Of a DNA stretch of 64,000 nt, positions 35,067 through 42,903 are shown piece by piece. The stretch's first letter is position 1. Every line of letters starts with the position of its first letter. The notes below the pieces were generated by a model. The model was not told the DNA's origin. It saw nothing but the letters and a program-made list of their open reading frames with translations, and ran no database searches. The position numbers and the translations under genes were made by a program. Origin of the DNA: Bradyrhizobium sp. CSA207 (lineage in GTDB: Bacteria > Pseudomonadota > Alphaproteobacteria > Rhizobiales > Xanthobacteraceae); the NCBI RefSeq assembly GCF_029051685.1, contig NZ_JAACFT010000029.1:1-64000 (forward strand). Direction: 5' to 3'.

Positions 35067-35279
35067 TCAATCTATGGAGGTCGAATAGAGAAGCTGTATC
35101 GCAAGCCAGACCGCGAGCGACAGCGCCGCGAACACAGAGGCCATGATGGTCAGGACCCGTACCAGATAGCCGGCGCCGGTTGAGGAGGCGGCGGGGACGG
35201 GACGAAAGTCGTCGAAACGGGGGATGTGGCCGCGAACATCGGTAAGCCAGAGAACGAGATCGAGCGCGAGCGACGCCAT
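35067..35279 (-). CDS. Small single-helix membrane protein near nirK/hemN
   Basis: 70-residue product with one clear membrane segment at the C-terminal half (VRVLTIMASVFAALSLAVWL) and a short hydrophobic front (LALDLVLWL). No family is recognised. The ATG has a good GGAG site 7 bases upstream. Transcribed away from hemN, it shares with it the FixK-type box at 35340-35353, 61 bases from its start. That suggests expression under low oxygen, perhaps as a small accessory of a respiratory complex (inferred). Confidence 0.65.
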   Translation of the reverse strand: MASLALDLVLWLTDVRGHIPRFDDFRPVPAASSTGAGYLVRVLTIMASVFAALSLAVWLAIQLLYSTSID

Positions 35280-35339
35280 GGCCTATCTCCAGAAGGCGCT
35301 GATAAGACGTCATAATGGCTCCAATCCTGCGCCGGGACT

Positions 35340-35353
35340 TTGAGCGAGCGCAA
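35340..35353. promoter_or_regulatory. FixK-type box between the 70-aa gene and hemN
   Basis: TTGAGCGAGCGCAA fits the FixK2 consensus TTG(A/C)-N6-(T/G)CAA exactly. It is 86 bases before hemN and 60 bases before the divergent small gene, so it could serve both. Confidence 0.72.
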
Positions 35354-35439
35354 AAGCCGCCCGCCCGAAAAGGAGTAATTTTAATGCCATTCGGATGTGC
35401 CGCGATGCTGCGCGGCATGAATTTACCAATGGGTAAGAC

Positions 35440-36792
35440 ATGAGGGTTGATCTCGCGGCGAGCTACGGCGAGGAACGTCTACCGCGCTACACGAGCTATC
35501 CGACAGCACCGCATTTTTCGCCTGCGATCGGCGCAGACAGTTACGCCCGGTGGCTGGCCGAACTCCCTGCCGGAGCCAGCGCGTCACTGTATCTGCACGT
35601 GCCGTTCTGCCGTGAGATGTGCTGGTATTGCGGCTGCCATACCCAGATCGTCCGCCGCGACGAGCTTGTCGCGGCCTATCAGCAGACGCTCCGCAGCGAG
35701 ATCGGACTGGTCGCCGAAACTATCGGCCGCCGTATCAAGGTCGAGCACATCCATTTCGGCGGCGGTACGCCGACGATCATGGCGGCGGACGCGTTCGCCG
35801 AGCTGATGTCGGCGATGCGCCAGGCGTTCTTCGTGCTGCCCTCGGCCGAGATCGCGGTCGAGATCGATCCGCGAACGCTGACAGCCGACATGGTGGAGGC
35901 GATGCGGCTGTCCGGCGTCAACCGCGCGAGCCTGGGGGTGCAGACCTTCGATCCCGTCGTGCAGCGTGCGATCAACCGCGTGCAGAGTTATGAGCAGACC
36001 GCCTCCGTCGTCGACATGCTCAGGCGTGCCGGCATTGCGGGAATCAATTTCGACCTGATCTACGGGCTTCCGCACCAGACCGTCGCCTCCTGTCTCGACA
36101 CTGTGCGACGCGCTCTCGCGCTCACGCCCGACCGCTTCTCGGTGTTCGGCTATGCGCATGTGCCTGCTTTCAAGAAACACCAGCGCATGATCAACGAAGG
36201 CGTTTTGCCGGATGGGATTGCACGTCACGACCAGGCCTGCGCGATCGCCAACGCGCTCAAGGAGGCCGGCTATGTGCAGGTCGGGCTCGATCATTTCGCG
36301 CGCCCCGACGATCCCATGGCCATGGCCTGTGAGGAGCGGACGCTGCGGCGCAATTTCCAGGGTTACACCACCGATAAAGGCGAAGTCCTGCTTGGTTTCG
36401 GCGCGAGCGCAATCGGACATCTGCCGCAGGGCTATGTCCAGAACGAGGTGCAGGTCGGCGCCTATTCGCAGGCCATTTCCGCCGGTCGTCTGGCCAGCGC
36501 GAAAGGCTATGAACTGACCGACGACGACCGGCTGCGCGCCGACATTATCGAGCGCATCATGTGCGAGTTCAGTGCCGATCTCGGTGCGATCTGCGCGCGC
36601 CACGGCGCGATGCCGCAGGCGATGCTGACATCGGCACCACGGCTGAAGTCGCTGATCTCCGACGGCGTCGTCAAGCTCGACGGCGACCGGATCGCGGTGG
36701 CCAAGGACTCCCGCTTCCTGGTGCGCAGTGTTGCGGCCGCGTTCGATGCGCATCTGGATGGCGCAAAGCAACTGCACAGCCGGGCAGTTTGA
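35440..36792 (+). CDS. hemN: Oxygen-independent coproporphyrinogen III oxidase
   Basis: Radical SAM enzyme of anaerobic haem synthesis, decarboxylating coproporphyrinogen III. The 4Fe-4S ligands Cys57, Cys61 and Cys64 stand in VPFCREMCWYCGCHT. HFGGGTPTIM, VEIDPRTLT, SLGVQTFDPVVQRAINRVQ and GINFDLIYGLPHQT are conserved family patches, and the C-terminal HemN domain is complete (450 aa). It lies between nirK and nnrR with a FixK-type box upstream, as expected for haem supply under denitrifying conditions. Confidence 0.97.
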   Translation: MRVDLAASYGEERLPRYTSYPTAPHFSPAIGADSYARWLAELPAGASASLYLHVPFCREMCWYCGCHTQIVRRDELVAAYQQTLRSEIGLVAETIGRRIKVEHIHFGGGTPTIMAADAFAELMSAMRQAFFVLPSAEIAVEIDPRTLTADMVEAMRLSGVNRASLGVQTFDPVVQRAINRVQSYEQTASVVDMLRRAGIAGINFDLIYGLPHQTVASCLDTVRRALALTPDRFSVFGYAHVPAFKKHQRMINEGVLPDGIARHDQACAIANALKEAGYVQVGLDHFARPDDPMAMACEERTLRRNFQGYTTDKGEVLLGFGASAIGHLPQGYVQNEVQVGAYSQAISAGRLASAKGYELTDDDRLRADIIERIMCEFSADLGAICARHGAMPQAMLTSAPRLKSLISDGVVKLDGDRIAVAKDSRFLVRSVAAAFDAHLDGAKQLHSRAV

Positions 36793-36794
36793 AG

Positions 36795-36975
36795 TCTCTC
36801 CGTCATTCCGGGGCGCGCGAAGCGCGAGCCCGGGATCCATCGTGCAGCACGTGACGTGGAGAAATGGATTCCGGGCTCGCGCCATCCAAGTCGGCTATAG
36901 CCGACTTGGATCTTCAAAGTTGCCGAACTCGGGTAAACCCGAGTTCGGGCGGCGCGCCCCGGAATGACGGAGAGA
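36795..36975. repeat. Composite nested palindrome downstream of hemN
   Basis: Outer arms of 24 bases (36795-36818 and 36952-36975) are exact reverse complements. Inside them a 28-base perfect palindrome (36884-36911) and a 10-bp hairpin (36925-36946) stand side by side. The element begins 2 bases after the hemN stop and ends 2 bases before a FixK-type box. Confidence 0.92.
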
Positions 36976-36977
36976 GC

Positions 36978-36991
36978 TTGCGCTTCGACAA
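36978..36991 (+). promoter_or_regulatory. FixK/NnrR-type box upstream of the DUF1858 gene
   Basis: TTGCGCTTCGACAA, of the TTG-N8-CAA form and closely similar to the plus-strand reading of the nirK box (TTGCGCTGCAACAA). It is 49 bases before the DUF1858 start codon. Confidence 0.6.
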
Positions 36992-37040
36992 AGAGATCGC
37001 CACCAACTCCGCTATCGTCCAGTCGGAACGGAGACTGTCC

Positions 37041-37238
37041 ATGCGCTTCCGATCCGACGATCTGGTCGACGACATCATGCGCTCGGCGCCGTACACGATC
37101 CCTGTGTTTCTCGCTTTCAGGATGGCCTGTGTCGGCTGCCCGATCGCGACATTCCACACGGTGGAGGACGCCTGCCGCGAGCATGGCATCGACCGCGAAA
37201 AATTCCTCGCCGCGCTGTGCGAATGCGTGCCGGCGTGA
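37041..37238 (+). CDS. DUF1858 domain protein (65 aa)
   Basis: Small soluble protein made of one DUF1858 domain: LVDDIMRSAPYTIPVFLAFR, then CVGCPIATFHTVEDACREHG. The C-x2-C pair is typical and may take part in redox or metal chemistry. ATG 37041 has GGAG upstream. Such proteins are often encoded near anaerobic and NO-related genes. Its position between hemN and nnrR, behind a candidate FixK/NnrR box, fits that. Confidence 0.85.
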   Translation: MRFRSDDLVDDIMRSAPYTIPVFLAFRMACVGCPIATFHTVEDACREHGIDREKFLAALCECVPA

Positions 37239-37241
37239 GGT

Positions 37242-37411
37242 CTTCACCTCGCCCCGCTTGCGGGGAGAGGTCGAATTTGCGCCAAGCGCAAATTCGGGTG
37301 AGGGGGAGTTTCCGCGAGTCCAACTGTCAACGTGATTGCGGAGGCGGCCCCTCACCCCGACGCTCTCAGCGCGAGCGAACTCGTCGCGGCCCCGTAAGAA
37401 CGGGGAGAGGG
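37242..37411. repeat. Palindromic repeats between convergent DUF1858 and nnrR
   Basis: Includes an 11-bp perfect hairpin, arms 37273-37283 and 37287-37297, and a neighbouring ccccgcttgcgggg hairpin. The right half repeats the cctcacccc / cggggagagggag wording in inverse order. A related element lies at 51990-52145. Confidence 0.75.
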
Positions 37412-37419
37412 AGACGCTC

Positions 37420-38130
37420 TTACGCCGCGCCGCTGTCCGCGCTGCGCTCCGCCAGCACGACGATCCTGTGCGGCTCACGCAGGATGATGCGCTGGCGACC
37501 GCTCTCGACGAGGCCTTGGCTCTCCCAGCCGCTCAGGATGCGGCTCACGGTGTGCAGCGTGGTACCCGTCATCTGCGCGATGTCCTGGCGGCTGATCGGG
37601 AAGTCGATCTCGATGCCCTGATCGAGCTTCTTGCCGGATTGCTTGGCAAGGCGCAGCAACGCATGCGCGACGCGTTGCTCGACCTGCTGGGTCGACATCT
37701 CGAGGATGCGAGTGTGGCTCTCCTGAAGCCGCGCGCCGACCGTCTGCAACGTATTGGCGGCGAGCGATGGAAACCGCTCGGCCAACCGCGGCCAGGCGGC
37801 GGTCGGCCAGATCAGGACGATGCTGTCGTCGACCGCGGTCGCGGTCGCCGGATAGTGCGCCAGCCCGATCGCCGTGGCGAGCCCGAAGGTCTCGCCGGGT
37901 GCGACATAGCGCACCACGATCTGCTCGCCTGTCGGCGTGGTCTTGGCCGCGCGGACGTGGCCGTGCAGCAGCAGGAAGAAGGACTGCGCGTCTGCGCCCT
38001 GCTCGAAGATGGCGCTGTTCTTGGGGTAACGCGCCGAACGCGCCTCGCGCAGGATCTCCTCGAGGTCGTCGGGCTTGACCCCGGCAAACAGCGGCAAATG
38101 CGTCACCAATGATCTGTCGACCCTGGCCAT
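37420..38130 (-). CDS. nnrR: Crp/Fnr-family regulator NnrR
   Basis: 236-residue regulator with an N-terminal cyclic-nucleotide-binding-like barrel (LPLFAGVKPDDLEEILREA, FEQGADAQSFFLLLHGHV) and a C-terminal winged helix (PISRQDIAQMTGTTLHTVSR). It contains no Cys, so it cannot carry the Fnr iron-sulphur cluster, which fits the NnrR/Dnr type that senses nitric oxide, probably through haem. The neighbours nnrS and nirK support the name. A TTG-N8-CAA box lies in its own promoter, 57 bases from the start. Confidence 0.88.
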   Translation of the reverse strand: MARVDRSLVTHLPLFAGVKPDDLEEILREARSARYPKNSAIFEQGADAQSFFLLLHGHVRAAKTTPTGEQIVVRYVAPGETFGLATAIGLAHYPATATAVDDSIVLIWPTAAWPRLAERFPSLAANTLQTVGARLQESHTRILEMSTQQVEQRVAHALLRLAKQSGKKLDQGIEIDFPISRQDIAQMTGTTLHTVSRILSGWESQGLVESGRQRIILREPHRIVVLAERSADSGAA

Positions 38131-38186
38131 TCTGCCTCCCTGGCGTGGCGCTTGGAGTGTGATGGCACCTGCAATCGTCCGGGTAT

Positions 38187-38200
38187 TTGCGATAGCGCAA
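38187..38200. promoter_or_regulatory. FixK-type box in the nnrR-nnrS divergent promoter
   Basis: TTGCGATAGCGCAA matches TTG(A/C)-N6-(T/G)CAA exactly and is nearly symmetric. It sits in the 132-base gap, 56 bases from nnrR and 62 bases from nnrS, so one site could control both directions and link nnrR to FixK2 or to itself. Confidence 0.75.
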
Positions 38201-38262
38201 AACGGAACTGGCCGGCCGGCAGTATTTTTCCAAAGTAACGGTCTGATGTCACAGGAGTTGCC

Positions 38263-39474
38263 ATGGCTGGCGCCCGATGCCGCAATTTTGAGGGCTGGCC
38301 GCTGTTTGCGAACAGCTTTCGGCCCTTCTTTCTGCTCGCCGCGATTCAGGCCGCGTTGTCGATTCTTGTCTGGCTGCCGATGTTTTATGGCGAGCTGTCC
38401 GTGACCTCAGGCTTCGCGCCGCGCGACTGGCACGTCCACGAGATGCTCTATGGCTTCCTGCCTGCGGTGGTCACGGGATTCCTGTTTACGGCGATCCCGA
38501 ACTGGACCGGGCGGCTGCCGATCCAGGGCACGCGCCTGGGTGTGCTGGTGGCGGTCTGGCTTGCCGGGCGTGCCGCGGTGACCTTGTCGGCGGATATCGG
38601 CTGGGCGTTTGCGCTTGCGGTCGATGCCGCCTTCCTGGCCCTGGTCGTCGCCGCCGCAACCCGCGAGATCATCGCCGGCGGCAACTGGCGCAATCTGCCC
38701 GTGGTGGGGCTCGTGCTGATGCTGCTCGCCGGCAATGTCGCCTTTCATCTGGAGGCGCATTATGAGGGCGCGGCCGATGTCAGCATCCGCGTCGGCATCG
38801 GCGTGGTCGTGCTGCTGATCTCGCTGATCGGCGGTCGCATCATTCCGAGCTTCACTCGCAACTGGCTGGTCAAGGTCAATCCCGGCCGTCTGCCGGTGCC
38901 GTTCGGACGTTTTGACGGCGCGGTGATCGGATGCAGCGCGCTTGCCCTGATCTCCTGGATCGTGACGCCGCTGAATGTGGTCACGGCTATCGCGATGACG
39001 CTTGTCGGTGTGCTGCACCTGGTGCGGCTTTCGCGCTGGGCCGGCGATCGGACTTCGGGCGAACGGCTAGTGCTGATCCTGCATGTCGGCTATGGCTTCG
39101 TTCCGCTGGGCTTCCTGCTGCACGCCGCAGCCGGCTTCGGCGCGCTGCCGCCGAGCGCGGGCATTCACGCCTGGATGGCGGGCGCAGCCGGAACCATGAC
39201 GCTCGCGGTGATGACGCGCGCGAGTCTCGGCCATACCGGACAGGCGCTGACGGCCTCGCCGGCGACGCAAGCAATCTACCTCGCGATCATCGTTGGGGCA
39301 CTGGCGCGTGTCGCTGCCGTGGTGTTGCCTGTGCATAGCGATGCGCTGCTGCACCTCGCCGCCTGCGGCTGGGTCCTTGCGTTCCTCGGCTTTGCGATTG
39401 CGTTCGGTCCGCTGCTTGCCGGCAGCCGGTGGCGCGCGCTCGCCACGATGGGCGCAGCCGCTCCAGCCCGCTGA
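38263..39474 (+). CDS. nnrS: NnrS family membrane protein
   Basis: Polytopic (about twelve helices) haem- and copper-binding inner-membrane protein that protects cells against nitrosative stress. The N-terminus FANSFRPFFLLAAIQAALSI, DWHVHEMLYGFLPAVVTGFL and IPNWTGRLPI, GGRIIPSFTRNWL and MTRASLGHTGQALTA are the conserved NnrS patches, rich in His. ATG 38263 follows ACAGGAG. It is divergent from nnrR. Confidence 0.94.
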   Translation: MAGARCRNFEGWPLFANSFRPFFLLAAIQAALSILVWLPMFYGELSVTSGFAPRDWHVHEMLYGFLPAVVTGFLFTAIPNWTGRLPIQGTRLGVLVAVWLAGRAAVTLSADIGWAFALAVDAAFLALVVAAATREIIAGGNWRNLPVVGLVLMLLAGNVAFHLEAHYEGAADVSIRVGIGVVVLLISLIGGRIIPSFTRNWLVKVNPGRLPVPFGRFDGAVIGCSALALISWIVTPLNVVTAIAMTLVGVLHLVRLSRWAGDRTSGERLVLILHVGYGFVPLGFLLHAAAGFGALPPSAGIHAWMAGAAGTMTLAVMTRASLGHTGQALTASPATQAIYLAIIVGALARVAAVVLPVHSDALLHLAACGWVLAFLGFAIAFGPLLAGSRWRALATMGAAAPAR

Positions 39475-39635
39475 GGGACTCGCCGACGCGTTCCGCGGCC
39501 TTGGTGCCGCCGCAGCCACGCCCCACGGAAACCCCAATCGAACCAGTTCCTTCCCTGCCGCGTCTCACCACGATGGCGTGGCATTCATCGCGCGTCCGGC
39601 TGGCGGCGCGGCGATATCGGCAGGGAGGAAGTTTG

Positions 39636-41315
39636 ATGCGCATCACCGCAAAATGTTTGGCGACGACGAGCCTGGTCTTGGCGACCACGGCGCTCGCGTT
39701 GCCGTCGTGGGCCGCCGATGTGGACGCCACATCGGCCATCGACACGGTCACCGTCTATCCCGATGGCGCCACAGTCACCCGAATCATCGCGCTGGATATT
39801 GCCTCCGGTGACAGCACCCTCATTGCGAAGGACTTTCCGCTCTCGCTCGATCCGTCCTCCCTCCGCGTCGAAGGCGAGGCGGGCGCAAAGCTCACCATCG
39901 GCACCATCGATGCGCGGCCGCCGCGGGCGGCGCCCCCGGTCAACCTACCGGAACTCGACAAGCGCATCGAAGCGCTCAGGGACCAGCGCGCCGATCTGCA
40001 AGGCACGATCGATTCCGCCACCGCCCGGCGCAAATTCGCGCAGCATTTTGCCGAAGCCTCTCCCGCCGGCATGGGCGAGAAGGGCGAGGCCCGTCCGATC
40101 ACCGAATGGCGCGCGGCCTTTGCTGCGGTCGCCGAGGAGATCGCGACCGCCGACACCACCATCCGTGACGCCGCGCGAAAGCAGCGCGAGATCGACCGCC
40201 AGATCGCACAACTCGAAGCCGAGCGTTCGGCCAAGCCGCCGAGCAAGCTGGAGGTGCGGATCGACGTCGCCTCCGCCGCCGCGACCAAGGCGACGCTGCG
40301 GATAACTTACGCCGTTCGCAATGCGCGCTGGCTGCCACTCTACGACGCCAGGCTCGATACCGGCGCCAAGGACCGCAAGCCACAGATCGAGTTGATCCGC
40401 CGCGCCGAGGTCACACAGTCGACCGGCGAGGATTGGTCCAACGTCACGCTCGGCGTATCCACGGTTCGCATTGGCCGTGGCGGCAGCGCGCCGGAGTTGA
40501 ACTCGCTGGTCGCGCAATATCCGCAACCGGCGAAGCCGCTGGCGCTCGGCACGGCCTCGGATATGGTGCGGCCTGCACCGGTCGTGCGTCAGATGCAACC
40601 CCATCTTTCGGCAAAGGTGGCTGAGGCGTCCGAGCCGCGCGAGCGCGCCGACGAACAGCAGGCGGTCGCCGAGATCGGTGACTTCCAGGCCACGTTCAAA
40701 ATTCCCGGTCGCGTCAGCCTTGGCGCCGCCGAAGGCGCCAAGAGCCTGCGCATCGCGTCCATGAGCGTGCCCGCCGATCTCGCGGTTCGCGCCGCGCCGG
40801 TCATGGATCCGACCGCCTTCCTCGAAGCGAGCTTCAAGCAGACGGACGATGCGGCGCTGCTGCCGGGCAAGGTTGCGATCTATCGCGACGGCGTCTTCGT
40901 CGGCCGCGGCAAGATCTCGGCCTCCGCCAAGGACGACGTCGTTCGGCTCGGCTTCGGCGCCGACGACAAGGTCAGGATCGAGCGCGCCGTGCTCAAGCGC
41001 AACGAGGGCTCGGCCGGCCTCCTGGTCACGACGTCCAAGACCGACGAGCGCGCATTCAAGATCACCGTCCGCAACGGTCACGACTTCCCGATTCGCGTCG
41101 CGATCGAGGACCAATTGCCGGTCAGCGAGAACGAGGACATCGTGGTCGAGATGCTGTCGTCGAGCACTCCGCCGACCGCGAGCAACATCCGCGACCGGCG
41201 CGGCGTGCTGGAGTGGTCGTTCGATGCCAAGCCCGGCGAGGCCAAGGACATCAACTTCGCCTGGCGCGTCCGCTGGCCCAAGGACAAGGGCATGGTGATC
41301 GTGCCGGCGGGCTAG
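39636..41315 (+). CDS. Mucoidy inhibitor A (MuiA)-like DUF4139 protein
   Basis: Secreted protein of 559 aa with a signal peptide (ITAKCLATTSLVLATTALAL). The N-terminal DUF4140-like part (DTVTVYPDGATVTRIIALDI), a coiled coil near 105-215 (LDKRIEALRDQRADLQGTID) and a C-terminal DUF4139 beta domain (ITYAVRNARWLPLYDARLDT, VTQSTGEDWSNVTLGVSTV) make up the family plan. Function is not established. ATG 39636 follows GGAGGAA; the longer frame from 39429 overlaps nnrS and is not needed. Confidence 0.85.
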   Translation: MRITAKCLATTSLVLATTALALPSWAADVDATSAIDTVTVYPDGATVTRIIALDIASGDSTLIAKDFPLSLDPSSLRVEGEAGAKLTIGTIDARPPRAAPPVNLPELDKRIEALRDQRADLQGTIDSATARRKFAQHFAEASPAGMGEKGEARPITEWRAAFAAVAEEIATADTTIRDAARKQREIDRQIAQLEAERSAKPPSKLEVRIDVASAAATKATLRITYAVRNARWLPLYDARLDTGAKDRKPQIELIRRAEVTQSTGEDWSNVTLGVSTVRIGRGGSAPELNSLVAQYPQPAKPLALGTASDMVRPAPVVRQMQPHLSAKVAEASEPRERADEQQAVAEIGDFQATFKIPGRVSLGAAEGAKSLRIASMSVPADLAVRAAPVMDPTAFLEASFKQTDDAALLPGKVAIYRDGVFVGRGKISASAKDDVVRLGFGADDKVRIERAVLKRNEGSAGLLVTTSKTDERAFKITVRNGHDFPIRVAIEDQLPVSENEDIVVEMLSSSTPPTASNIRDRRGVLEWSFDAKPGEAKDINFAWRVRWPKDKGMVIVPAG

Positions 41316-41344
41316 AGGGTCCTTCACCTCGCCGCCGTCTCGTT

Positions 41345-41444
41345 GTCATGCCCCGCGAAGGCGGGGCATCCAGTACGCCGCGGCCTTTCCGTATCACAGA
41401 GGCGTCTCGGCGTACTGGATCGCCCGGTCGAGCCGGGCGATGAC
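41345..41444. repeat. Palindromic repeat, atgccccgc family, copy 1
   Basis: Starts with an atgccccgc/gcggggcat hairpin, then tccagtacgccg facing cggcgtactgga, and closes with tcgcccgg/ccgggcga. It lies between convergent genes. The copy at 49336-49454 shares the first half almost base for base. Confidence 0.85.
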
Positions 41445-41464
41445 CGTGTTGAGAGGGCGGAACC

Positions 41465-42820
41465 TCACTTCGCCTTCAGGAAATCGGCGACCTCCAGCAG
41501 CATGAACTCGTCATCGTCGGCCTTGTTGGGATCGCGGCTGGACGAGAACGGCAGGTTGTTGTCGTTGCCGACGATGATGTGGCTGTCGTCGACGCGATCG
41601 ACGTTCTCGATGGTGAAGAACGGGAAGGTGTAGACGCCGTCGTTGAGCGGCTTCCTCGCCTTCTTGTCGGGATCCTTGATCTTCATCAGGTCGATATAGC
41701 CGATCTTGCGCACGGGCTTGCCGACATTGGCCTCAGTGAGCTCGATCTTGTAGACGCGCTTGAACTTGGCGAGGTCGGGGAAGCAGTTCTCGCCGCGGGT
41801 GCCTTGCGGGCAGGCCTTGTCGGCTGTGCCTTCCCCGTTGTCGCGCTCGATGATGAGTCCGGCGCTCGGGTCGATCATGTTGAAGTCGCCGATGGCGTTG
41901 CCGTTCTGCTCGAACACATATTGCCAGTAGCGGCCGGTGAACTTTTCCGCGGCGACGTCGAATTCGAGGATGCGGGAAGCTTCCTTGCCGTCGACTTTCT
42001 CCCAGTCCTTCTTGTCGGCGTCCCACAGCGGACCCTCGAGCAGGCCGTAGAGGAATTTTCCGTCCTTCGACGACGCAAATCCCTCAAAGCCCTTGGAGCG
42101 GCGGAGGTTGACGTTGGTGTAGGTCGTACCCGGGGCGCCCGGCGTCGCCGCCGCCCAGTGATCCGGCGAGCGCACTGGCTTGCCGTCGGCGACCGTCTCG
42201 AACAGCCCAAGGATCTTGCCGGTCTTGTCGGCCTTCAGGATGTAGGGGCCGAACTCGTCGCCGATCCAGAAAGTATCGCCGATGATCTGAAAACCTTCGG
42301 TGTCGAAATCCGAGCCGGTGAGGTACCGCTTCTGCGCGTCCTCATGCACGATGCGGAACGGGACGCGTCTGTCGGGATCGTGCAGGAAGACAGTCTCGAG
42401 CCGCTCGATCTTGCCGCCGGCCCAATCCATCTTGTAGCGGTTGAGATACAGCATCGAATCCGGCGAGTTGGCGCGCGCGCCCATGCCGTTGTCGGTGATG
42501 ACCCAGAAAGTGCCGTCGGGCATGGTCTTGATGCCGGAATGGCCCTGGAGTGGCTGGCCCTTGAACGGCAGCGACACGCCGGTCGGACGCTCATAGGACT
42601 TGCCCATCACGGTGCCGAGCGCATCGACGCGCTTGCCGGTGGTGTATTTTCCGGAGGTCTTGAGATCGGCGGGCGCATCCGCCGGCGCGTCGATGAAGGT
42701 GGCGGCCGGCATCACCACGTGGCCGGCGAGCTTGGCCGGGAATTCGCCTTCGCTCTGCGCGAGCGCGGTGCCCGCGGTGAGGATGATTGTTGCCACGGAG
42801 GCAAGAAAAGTCGCGCGCAT
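41465..42820 (-). CDS. Secreted esterase-like/phytase-like protein
   Basis: 451-residue protein of the 'esterase-like activity of phytase' beta-propeller family. Signal peptide RATFLASVATIILTAGTALA. Family features are GHSGIKTMPDGTFWVITDNG, GSDFDTEGFQIIGDTFWIGD and EFGPYILKADKTG. These periplasmic or extracellular proteins may hydrolyse phosphoesters; the substrate here is not known. It lies 83 bases beyond the MalG-like permease on the same strand, but it could have its own promoter. Confidence 0.82.
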   Translation of the reverse strand: MRATFLASVATIILTAGTALAQSEGEFPAKLAGHVVMPAATFIDAPADAPADLKTSGKYTTGKRVDALGTVMGKSYERPTGVSLPFKGQPLQGHSGIKTMPDGTFWVITDNGMGARANSPDSMLYLNRYKMDWAGGKIERLETVFLHDPDRRVPFRIVHEDAQKRYLTGSDFDTEGFQIIGDTFWIGDEFGPYILKADKTGKILGLFETVADGKPVRSPDHWAAATPGAPGTTYTNVNLRRSKGFEGFASSKDGKFLYGLLEGPLWDADKKDWEKVDGKEASRILEFDVAAEKFTGRYWQYVFEQNGNAIGDFNMIDPSAGLIIERDNGEGTADKACPQGTRGENCFPDLAKFKRVYKIELTEANVGKPVRKIGYIDLMKIKDPDKKARKPLNDGVYTFPFFTIENVDRVDDSHIIVGNDNNLPFSSSRDPNKADDDEFMLLEVADFLKAK

Positions 42821-42903
42821 GGGCGTCTCCTGTTAATGGAGCCGTCTTATGCGGACCGCGTGTTGCAGTTTTGTGAAGGCGGGCGAAAGGCCGGAGCTGC
42901 TTG

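Noticed and set aside
36864..37238. 124-codon version of the DUF1858 gene
   Set aside because: The extra N-terminal part is encoded by the palindromic repeat; the ATG at 37041 with its ribosome site gives the bare domain.
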